This document shows, in pieces, positions 1 to 5,716 of a stretch of DNA of 10,017 nt. The notes beneath the pieces are model-generated. The model was given only the letters and a program-made list of their open reading frames with translations, had not been told where the DNA came from and did not search any database. A program made the position numbers and the translations under genes. The number at the start of each line of letters is the position of its first letter. The stretch's first letter is position 1. Source of the DNA: Balneolales bacterium. Lineage in GTDB: Bacteria > Bacteroidota > Rhodothermia > Balneolales > Balneolaceae. Location: positions 1-10,017 of the forward strand of contig JAKSCW010000110.1 of assembly GCA_022360375.1 (NCBI GenBank), read 5' to 3'.

Positions 1-759
1 CCATCAAAAAAGATTGAATTTACCGGGGCTATGGGCGAACGCTTAGCCGCCCGTGTCGACCTTCCCGATGAACCCGCACAGGCTTTTGCCTTATTCGCGC
101 ACTGTTTCACCTGCTCAAAGGATTTGCGGGCGGTGGGAAACATCACACGTCAGCTTGCCAAAAGCGGAATTGCCACCCTCCGGTTTGATTTTACCGGCCT
201 GGGCGAAAGCGCCGGAGATTTTGCCGACACCAATTTTTCGTCCAATATTGATGATTTAATCGCGGCATGCCGGTTCATGGAAAATGATCCGGATTATAAA
301 GCCCCGGATATCCTGATCGGTCATTCCCTGGGGGGAGCGGCCGTGCTCCAGGCTGCCAACCAAATGCCCAGCGTAAAAGCCGTTGCTACCATTGGTGCCC
401 CCGCCGACCCGGAACATGTTAAGCATAATTTTGAGATGAGCCTGGAGGAAATCGAAGAAAAGGGAGAAGCAGAAGTCACACTGGCCGGCAGGAAGTTCAC
501 CATCAAAAAACAGTTTGTGGATGACCTGGAAGACACCAAAATGAAAACGAAGATCAAGAGACTCGGCAAAGCATTAATCATCTTCCATTCCCCAATCGAC
601 AATACCGTTGGGATTGAAAACGCCACGAAAATTTTCGTAAATGCAAAACACCCAAAAAGCTTCATTTCACTGGACAAAGCGGATCATTTACTTCAGGATA
701 GAGATGACAGTGAATTCGTTGGAAAAGTGGTGGGGACCTGGGCAGAGAAATATATTTAG
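1..759 (+). CDS. alpha/beta hydrolase (hydrolase half of the hydrolase/OsmC type), 5' end cut
   Basis: The reading frame is open to the window edge. Codons 1-30 read PSKKIEFTGA, which is the usual start of this family, so the true start is most likely a codon or so before base 1 and the ATG at 31 is probably internal. Counted from that ATG, the oxyanion-type segment AHCFTC is at 23-28, the nucleophile elbow GHSLGG at 97-102 (Ser99), a likely catalytic Asp190 lies in HSPID, and His219 in ADHLL: a complete Ser-Asp-His triad. No signal peptide or membrane segment is seen, so it is a cytosolic serine hydrolase of unknown substrate. Related proteins are often about 400 residues with a C-terminal OsmC peroxidase domain. 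This one stops after the hydrolase domain, and no OsmC sequence follows in the window. The fold and family are well supported; the substrate is unknown. Confidence 0.85.
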   Translation, partial: PSKKIEFTGAMGERLAARVDLPDEPAQAFALFAHCFTCSKDLRAVGNITRQLAKSGIATLRFDFTGLGESAGDFADTNFSSNIDDLIAACRFMENDPDYKAPDILIGHSLGGAAVLQAANQMPSVKAVATIGAPADPEHVKHNFEMSLEEIEEKGEAEVTLAGRKFTIKKQFVDDLEDTKMKTKIKRLGKALIIFHSPIDNTVGIENATKIFVNAKHPKSFISLDKADHLLQDRDDSEFVGKVVGTWAEKYI

Positions 760-783
760 TTTTGGAAGTAAATTCGAATAATT

Positions 784-875
784 CCTCTCTTAAGGGAGGT
801 GGATTCCGATTGATAAATCGGAAGACGGAGGGTGTTGAGAGCATATCTAAATCTCTACACCCCTCCCTCCGCATT
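784..875. repeat. intergenic imperfect inverted-repeat element (Bacteroidota-type)
   Basis: The gap between the hydrolase and padR holds no credible gene. It contains three stacked inverted repeats: CCTCTCTT/AAGGGAGG at 784-799 (one G-T mismatch), a perfect 8-bp stem TTCCGATT/AATCGGAA at 804-823 with a GATA loop, and an imperfect long arm pair GGAGGGTGTTGAGAG (828-842) against CTCTACACCCCTCC (853-866). The 'GGGAGGTG...GACGGAGGGTGT' layout is one I recall as a dispersed intergenic repeat in Bacteroidota-like genomes, but copy number cannot be shown from one window. It could also fold in RNA and protect or terminate the hydrolase mRNA, though no U-tract follows. Confidence 0.6.
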
Positions 876-970
876 CGCGGATTACTCTACTGAATCAAAT
901 TCGGCACAGGCTCCTCAAGGGGATATTGACTCTGGTTTTAAGCCAAAACTTTTATCAGCTAAAAAAACCG

Positions 971-999
971 TTGAATTACATTGAACTTCTATGTATTCT
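971..999 (+). promoter_or_regulatory. candidate padR promoter
   Basis: TTGAAT (971-976), a 17-bp spacer and TATTCT (994-999) form a sigma-70-like pair. Transcription would begin near 1006, downstream of the ATG at 991, which supports a later start codon for padR. The motif match is moderate and not proven. Confidence 0.4.
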
Positions 1000-1023
1000 A
1001 TACCTAGAACCTCAATGTATACA
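993..1023. promoter_or_regulatory. candidate PadR operator: two GTAT/ATAC dyads
   Basis: GTATTCTATAC (993-1003, arms GTAT and ATAC) and the perfect palindrome TGTATACA (1016-1023) share the same half-site. Their centres are about 21-22 bp apart, roughly two helical turns. They lie over the candidate -10 box and up to the proposed padR start. PadR repressors commonly autoregulate by binding such dyads next to their promoter. Assigning these dyads to this PadR is inference. Confidence 0.4.
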
Positions 1024-1026
1024 CTT

Positions 1027-1371
1027 ATGTTATCAAAAGAACTCATGGCGGCGTCTACCCGTCCTTTAATACTTTCCATTCTTAAACGCGGCGAAAGCTA
1101 TGGATATCAAATTATCCAGGACGTTAAACAGCTTTCAGGTGGCTCCCTGGAATGGTCTGACGGGATGCTGTACCCGGTACTTCATAAACTTCAAAAAGAA
1201 GCTTGTATACAGTCGCGATGGGTAATTTCGAAGGAAGGCAGGAAAAGAAAATACTATTCAATTACCGAAGCCGGCATTGCTGAACTGCAAACAGCCAAAG
1301 ATCAATGGTCGAGTATACACGAAGTGTTGGAAAAAATCTGGGGGCCCGCCCCGCAATGGGCTGCCCAATAA
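1027..1371 (+). CDS. PadR-family winged-helix transcriptional regulator
   Basis: A small DNA-binding repressor of 114 residues. From Met1 the sequence MLSKELMAASTRPLILSIL is the family's usual beginning. The winged helix-turn-helix covers roughly residues 10-85, with the hallmark ESYGYQI (23-29), DGMLYPVLHKL (45-55) and the basic wing segment GRKRKYYSIT (71-80). The C-terminal helix (about 84-105) is the expected dimer helix. An in-frame ATG at 991 would add 12 residues unlike the family and lies inside the candidate promoter, so I chose 1027. No clear Shine-Dalgarno precedes it. It ends 11 nt before a large permease gene and most probably represses that gene and itself. Its ligand is unknown. 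The pairing resembles the PadR genes next to duplicated orphan permeases in Acidobacteria. Confidence 0.9.
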   Translation: MLSKELMAASTRPLILSILKRGESYGYQIIQDVKQLSGGSLEWSDGMLYPVLHKLQKEACIQSRWVISKEGRKRKYYSITEAGIAELQTAKDQWSSIHEVLEKIWGPAPQWAAQ

Positions 1372-1379
1372 AAGGAGAG
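1372..1379 (+). promoter_or_regulatory. ribosome binding site deciding the permease start
   Basis: AAGGAGAG, just after the padR stop codon, is a strong Shine-Dalgarno 3 nt before ATG 1383 (about 5-6 nt from the GGAG core). It fixes the permease start there and rules out the in-frame ATG at 1305 inside padR. Confidence 0.8.
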
Positions 1380-1382
1380 ATT

Positions 1383-4037
1383 ATGTTTGATTTAGAAAAA
1401 GCGATTCGGAGTTGGAAACAAAGTTTAAGAAAAAACCCAGGCTACGAAGATGGGGATATTGAGGAGTTAGCATCTCATTTGGAGGATCGTATCGAAGTAC
1501 TGTTAGAGCAAGGCCTGTCAAAACGGGAAGCCTTCAATGCTGCGGTTAAAGAAATCGGAGACCCGGTAGAAATGGCTACTGAATATCAAAAAACAACTAC
1601 ACGAAAAGCATATGCCGACACTTCTTCAGGAATAAATATTGGAATACTTGGAAATTTTTTGAAAATCGCCAGAAGAAACCTGCTGAAGAATAAACTATAC
1701 ACAAGCCTGAATATCCTGGGACTGGTTGTTGGAATCTCCTGCTGTATATTCATCTATTTATTCGTTCAAAATGAGTTGAATTATGATGCATTTTATGAAA
1801 ATTCGGAACAGATTTATAAGGTAAATCGATGGATGGAGCGCGAAGATGGCAGCCGGGAAGCAGTTGGACTTACATCGGCTCCATTTGAAAGAAATCTTGA
1901 GACCGACTTTCCTGATATGATTGAGATGGCTACACACATTGGTCCGCGAGATGGAGTGGTAACCATCGGAGATCAAACATTCAGGGAAAACCGGTTGTAC
2001 CGGGCTGATGAAGATTTCTTCAGGATGTTTTCTTACTCATTTATAGAAGGTGATCCGGAAAATGCTTTGACCAGGCCAAATACGGTGGTTTTATCCAGAG
2101 AAACAGCGCATAAATATTTCGGGGATGAACCCGCTTTGGGTAAAACCATCCTGGTAGGTAATGAATCAGTGTTTGAAGTAACCGGTGTTTTCGAAATCCC
2201 GGAAGGTGGGAACAGTCACCTCGATTTTGATTTAGTGAATAGTATAAAAACCTTTGAAAATCGAACGTTCTATACTGAATGGATGTGGAATTCATTTCAT
2301 ACTTATATAAAACTCTCTCCTAATGTAGATGTTGAGGATTTAAATGCACAACTGCCTTCTTTTACCGACAAGTATTTTGCGGATAATATGGCTACGTACA
2401 ATCGCAGAATAGATATTCTTCTGATTCCTTTGAATGAAGTATACTTTGCAAATTATTTAACCTTTGATTGGCAAATAACTCATGGCGACAGGACGGTAAT
2501 CTCTATCTTTGGAATAGTTGCCATTCTGATCATCGTTGTTGCAGCAATTAACTTCATAAACCTGGCAACAGCCCGTTCTGTAAGCCGCTCAAAAGAAATT
2601 GGTGTTCGAAAAACTTTGGGAGCAAAGCGCCATAATCTGTTTTTCCAGTTCATGGCTGAATCTTTATTCATCGTTTCAATTGCGGGTTTTATTTCCTACA
2701 TCGTGGTTTTCTTCATGTTTCCATTTTTTGAAAACCTGATCGGAATCTCAATTTCAGTGAATCTGTTTTCATCAGAATTGATTCTGATGGTAATCGGAAT
2801 CTTATTAACTACAGGTATTCTTGCGGGTGTGTACCCCGCTATTTTTCTCTCCTCGTTTGAACCAATCAAAGCACTTAAAGAAAAAATCAATTTTGGAGCT
2901 TCTCAAATTGTGGTTAGAAAGGGGCTCATTGTTTTTCAGTTTGTTATTTCAAGCCTCTTAATCATTGGGGTTACGATCATCAACAATCAATTGGATTACA
3001 TTTCAAACAAATCGCTGGGATTTCAGCCAGGGCAATTACTGGATATTTCCCTTAATAACCAGGAAGTCAGGCAACAACTCCCTGCTTTCCAGGAAGAACT
3101 GGAAAAGCTTCCCGGGGTAGAAGTTACCAGCGCGATGTCGGGTACTCCAGGTGGATTTTTCGATAACTACTCTTTTGTAGTGGATAACAATACGGACGAA
3201 CCAGTGATCTTAAACACCCTGTTCATTGATGATAATTTTTCAGAAATCTTAGACCTTGATTTCATAGCCGGGCGCGATTTGAGTGATGAGTTTAGTACAG
3301 ATTCAGATCAGGCCATTGTTATAAACGAAAGAGCTGCCGAACATCTTGGATGGACACCGGAAGAAGCATTGGGCAAACAACTAACCAATTTATTATGGCA
3401 AGGGGAAGTCGCCAGAACCATTGTAGGAGTTGTAGAGGACTTTCATTATCAATCAATGCATACTCAGATTGGTCCGTTGGCAATTTCAATGGTTCAGGAT
3501 CAACGGCGATTGCTGGCTAAAGTGAATACCAGCAATATTTCACAGACCCTGAAAAACATTGAATCTGTATGGAGTGAATTTTCTTCCCTTTATCCTATCG
3601 AATACAGGTTCCTGGATGAGCAATTTGCCGAACTCTATGCGAATGACATCCGCCAACGAAAAATATTTATCGTTTTCTCAGTTGTAGCCATGGTGATTGC
3701 ATGTTTAGGGTTGTTTGGACTAACCACGTTCAATGCCGAAAAAAGAAGTAAGGAGATTGGGCTCCGCAAAATCCTTGGAGCAAGTATCAGTAACCTGCTT
3801 TATGTATTCAATAAAGAGATTTTTAGTATAATCGGGTTTTCTTTTTTGATAGCCATGCCGATTACTTATTTCTTAATCGAAAAATGGCTGCAAAACTTTG
3901 CCTATAGAGTAGATAATGGAATTTTCAATTATGTAATTGCTCTTTTAATCATCTTAACATTGACAATGCTTACGATCAGCTACCAAACAATTAAAGTTTC
4001 AACTTCAAACCCTGTTGATAGCTTAAAGGATGAGTGA
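1383..4037 (+). CDS. duplicated FtsX/MacB-type ABC transporter permease with permease prefix domain
   Basis: An 884-residue inner-membrane protein. Residues 1-70 are a soluble helical 'permease prefix' domain containing the acidic segment DIEELASHLEDRIEVLLEQG. TM1 is at about 109-130, then a MacB-like extracytoplasmic domain to about 365. TM2-TM4 (about 371-395, 422-446, 463-489) form the first FtsX domain with the cytoplasmic motif RSKEIGVRKTLGA (402-414). TM5 (513-533) starts the second half, with another extracytoplasmic domain to about 758 and TM6-TM8 (760-782, 811-833, 848-868) carrying the repeated motif RSKEIGLRKILGA (788-800). MacB-class permeases work with an ATPase as mechanotransmission machines for efflux or lipoprotein handling; none is encoded here, so the partner ATPase, if any, lies elsewhere. 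It is co-transcribed with padR. The substrate cannot be inferred. Confidence 0.92.
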   Translation: MFDLEKAIRSWKQSLRKNPGYEDGDIEELASHLEDRIEVLLEQGLSKREAFNAAVKEIGDPVEMATEYQKTTTRKAYADTSSGINIGILGNFLKIARRNLLKNKLYTSLNILGLVVGISCCIFIYLFVQNELNYDAFYENSEQIYKVNRWMEREDGSREAVGLTSAPFERNLETDFPDMIEMATHIGPRDGVVTIGDQTFRENRLYRADEDFFRMFSYSFIEGDPENALTRPNTVVLSRETAHKYFGDEPALGKTILVGNESVFEVTGVFEIPEGGNSHLDFDLVNSIKTFENRTFYTEWMWNSFHTYIKLSPNVDVEDLNAQLPSFTDKYFADNMATYNRRIDILLIPLNEVYFANYLTFDWQITHGDRTVISIFGIVAILIIVVAAINFINLATARSVSRSKEIGVRKTLGAKRHNLFFQFMAESLFIVSIAGFISYIVVFFMFPFFENLIGISISVNLFSSELILMVIGILLTTGILAGVYPAIFLSSFEPIKALKEKINFGASQIVVRKGLIVFQFVISSLLIIGVTIINNQLDYISNKSLGFQPGQLLDISLNNQEVRQQLPAFQEELEKLPGVEVTSAMSGTPGGFFDNYSFVVDNNTDEPVILNTLFIDDNFSEILDLDFIAGRDLSDEFSTDSDQAIVINERAAEHLGWTPEEALGKQLTNLLWQGEVARTIVGVVEDFHYQSMHTQIGPLAISMVQDQRRLLAKVNTSNISQTLKNIESVWSEFSSLYPIEYRFLDEQFAELYANDIRQRKIFIVFSVVAMVIACLGLFGLTTFNAEKRSKEIGLRKILGASISNLLYVFNKEIFSIIGFSFLIAMPITYFLIEKWLQNFAYRVDNGIFNYVIALLIILTLTMLTISYQTIKVSTSNPVDSLKDE

Positions 4038-4062
4038 TTAGGTAATCGATTTCTACTTCTTC

Positions 4063-4165
4063 GGTCATCCTGAGGGAGGTGTCCTGGCGCATAAGAATTA
4101 TCTGCTGGAGAACAACACTCCCATTTTTTGTCATTTCGAAGGAGTGAGCGACTGAGAAATCTAAG
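4063..4165. repeat. composite intergenic repeat (GTCATCCTGAGG / GTCATTTCGAAGG type)
   Basis: The 202-nt gap between the convergent permease and rnhA genes holds no credible gene. Two modules are visible: GGTCATCCTGAGGGAGGTGT (4063-4082) and TGTCATTTCGAAGGAGTGAG (4130-4149), followed by CGACTGAGAAATCT. Both share a GTCAT(C/T)(C/T)(T/C)GA(G/A) core in the same orientation. From memory these sequences resemble dispersed repeats found in intergenic regions of many Bacteroidota genomes. No U-tract terminator is evident for either flanking gene. Confidence 0.55.
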
Positions 4166-4239
4166 AATAGCCTAAGGGTATAGAATAATACAAACACGGA
4201 AATGAATAGTTCAACGTGCTTTAGCCTCAAAACTCATAG

Positions 4240-4686
4240 CTATAAAAACTTCTTACTCTCGGCTACCGCAAGCTGGTCTACCCGTTCATTGAGCTCGAGC
4301 CCTGAGTGCCCTTTCACCTTTACCCAAGTGACTTTGTGGGGCTTCATGGCTTGCAGCATTTCCTCCCATAGCTCTTTATTCTCCACCGGTTTTTTATCGG
4401 CTTTGCGCCAGCCTTTTTTTTGCCAGTTCTCGATCCAGCCCTGAGTCATGGCATTGATGATCAAGGCACTATCGCTATGAATTTTGGCGTGAACCGGCTT
4501 CTTCATCGCTTTTAAGGCTTCAATTACCGCCCGCATTTCCATCCGGTTATTGGTGGTCTGAGCTTCCCCACCTGCAAGCTCTTTTTCCTTGCCGTTCCAG
4601 ATCAGAATGGCTCCCCAGCCACCCGGGCCCGGGTTCCCACTACAGGCACCATCAGTGTAAATAATAACTTGAGGTAAGCTAGACAT
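4240..4686 (-). CDS. rnhA: ribonuclease HI
   Basis: A 148-residue cytosolic endonuclease that cuts the RNA strand of RNA/DNA hybrids, acting in R-loop and primer removal. All key residues of the family are present: Asp12 in YTDGACSGNPGPGGWG, Glu50 in NNRMEMRAVIEAL, Asp72 in HSDSALIINA, His127 in VKGHSG and Asp137 in NERVDQLA. The basic handle region of the E. coli type (about 80-105, rich in W and K) is also present. Length fits the bacterial RNase HI type (about 155 residues). A longer in-frame start at 4788 would add 34 basic residues lying inside pyrF and unlike the family; the ATG at 4686 overlaps the pyrF stop by 8 bp and is preferred. It is probably translated by coupling to pyrF. Confidence 0.95.
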   Translation of the reverse strand: MSSLPQVIIYTDGACSGNPGPGGWGAILIWNGKEKELAGGEAQTTNNRMEMRAVIEALKAMKKPVHAKIHSDSALIINAMTQGWIENWQKKGWRKADKKPVENKELWEEMLQAMKPHKVTWVKVKGHSGLELNERVDQLAVAESKKFL

Positions 4687-5518
4687 ACAATTCGGTAATT
4701 TTCGCAATCGATGCTTTGGTGGCTTTCGCTTTCTTAGCCACTTCTTCTGTCCATTGTTCCGAATCCGATCCAGCATAAATAATCCCACGGCTGGAATTAA
4801 TCAGTGGAATCCCTTCATGATCTTTTAGTGCTTCCGCTAAGTCATCTACATTTCCTCCCTGTACTCCAACTCCAGGAATCAACAGGCTTCCATGGCTGTG
4901 CTGATCAATCACTGATTTTGCCTCTACCGCCTGTGTTGCTCCAATTACCATTCCAAGGTGTGTTTCTACCCGAACCGAGCGTTCAAAGAGTTCATGTGCA
5001 ATGTATTCGGCCATGGTATCGAATCCCTCGAACGGTTTCTTCAGGAAATCAGAAGCGCCGGGGTTGGAAGTCAATGTAAGCACGTACATCGCTTTTGTTT
5101 CGTCATCTGCAAAAGCGTTCATTGATTCAAATCCCATTAACGGGCTCAGTGTGATGGCATCCACATCGAATTGATCAAAGAATGCTTTTTTGTAATGATC
5201 TGCGGTTGAACTGATATCTCCGCGTTTAGCATCGGCAACAATAATCCGATCATTTGGAATATGATTAATTACCTCCCGGAACACAGCAAGCCCATTAACT
5301 CCCAGTGCTTCAAAAAAAGCAAGATTGGGTTTATATGCTGCGCAATGCTCGCAGGTGTAGTCGATAACCATTTTACAGAAAAAAGCGACTTGCTCTTCGG
5401 GAGAAGCGAATTTTGCTTTAACCACTTCCGGAAGCAGATCAAGATTGGGGTCAAGGCCTACACAAAGTGTTGAATTAGATGATTGTACCGCTGCTGTAAG
5501 TTTTTCTAGATAGGTCAT
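4679..5518 (-). CDS. pyrF: orotidine 5'-phosphate decarboxylase (PyrF, type 2 family)
   Basis: Catalyses decarboxylation of OMP to UMP, the last step of de novo pyrimidine synthesis, in the cytosol. The 279-residue length matches the longer (type 2) bacterial family. Visible motifs are GLDPNLD (21-27), YKPNLAFFE (62-70), the catalytic DAKRGDISST (96-105, Lys98), the phosphate-binding loop GVGVQGG (216-222) and NSSRGIIYAG (241-250). The start ATG gives MTYLEKL, the usual N-terminus. It lies upstream of and overlaps rnhA, suggesting a two-gene transcript. A TATAAT box on the minus strand sits just 8 nt before the ATG, so the message may be leaderless. The partner genes of the pathway are not in the window. 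Confidence 0.96.
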   Translation of the reverse strand: MTYLEKLTAAVQSSNSTLCVGLDPNLDLLPEVVKAKFASPEEQVAFFCKMVIDYTCEHCAAYKPNLAFFEALGVNGLAVFREVINHIPNDRIIVADAKRGDISSTADHYKKAFFDQFDVDAITLSPLMGFESMNAFADDETKAMYVLTLTSNPGASDFLKKPFEGFDTMAEYIAHELFERSVRVETHLGMVIGATQAVEAKSVIDQHSHGSLLIPGVGVQGGNVDDLAEALKDHEGIPLINSSRGIIYAGSDSEQWTEEVAKKAKATKASIAKITELYV

Positions 5519-5526
5519 TGAGTAAG

Positions 5527-5532
5527 ATTATA
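5527..5532 (-). promoter_or_regulatory. candidate -10 box for a near-leaderless pyrF transcript
   Basis: Minus-strand TATAAT occupies 5532-5527, leaving 8 nt to the pyrF ATG at 5518. Initiation about 7 nt downstream would put the 5' end at or next to the start codon. No good TTGACA-like element is found 16-18 bp upstream, and no Shine-Dalgarno is present, so the call rests mainly on the -10 match. Confidence 0.35.
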
Positions 5533-5577
5533 CCCTAGAAAATAATGATCTCTTACCCCGATTACGAGTAAATGATT

Positions 5578-5715
5578 TTATGGATGACAGCTGCAATCCG
5601 GACCGCAGTTTTTGTGTTCTGCTTTTTTTCTAATAGGTCGAATGATGTGTTTATACGAGGTGTAACTCACAACAACCATTAACAATGTAAATGATATTAT
5701 TTCCTGGTATTCCAT
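5578..5715 (-). CDS. small FeoB-associated Cys-rich single-TM protein
   Basis: A 45-codon frame directly after feoB: the feoB stop and this ATG are separated by 1 nt. It begins MEYQEIISFT, has one hydrophobic segment at about 6-20, a basic stretch (HIIRPIRKK, 23-31) that would place the C-terminus in the cytoplasm, and ends with NCGPDCSCHP, holding three cysteines (37, 41, 43) and a histidine. This matches the layout of the FeoB-associated Cys-rich membrane proteins found after feoB in many bacteria, which are thought to act with FeoB but have no settled biochemical role. The Cys cluster could bind Fe2+ or sense redox state; that is inference. It is shorter than common ORF cut-offs and easy to miss. 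The alternative, a chance frame, is unlikely given position, TM plus Cys pattern and coupling. Confidence 0.82.
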   Translation of the reverse strand: MEYQEIISFTLLMVVVSYTSYKHIIRPIRKKAEHKNCGPDCSCHP

Positions 5716-5716
5716 A

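Noticed and set aside
991..1026. Twelve-residue N-terminal extension of PadR
   Set aside because: The extension does not resemble the family and covers the candidate -10 box and dyads; MLSKEL at 1027 is the usual family start.
1204..1211. Internal TGTATACA in padR as a third operator
   Set aside because: An 8-bp match inside coding sequence is compatible with chance; mentioned only as a side note.
1305..1382. Longer N-terminus of the permease starting inside padR
   Set aside because: The extra residues are padR sequence read in another frame; a strong Shine-Dalgarno sits before ATG 1383, and the prefix domain begins there.
4202..4444. Plus-strand frame over the 3' end of rnhA
   Set aside because: Antisense to conserved RNase HI codons, and its upstream part is intergenic repeat-flanking sequence.
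4687..4788. 34-residue N-terminal extension of RNase HI
   Set aside because: It lies entirely inside pyrF, and the family begins at MSSLPQVIIYTDG.
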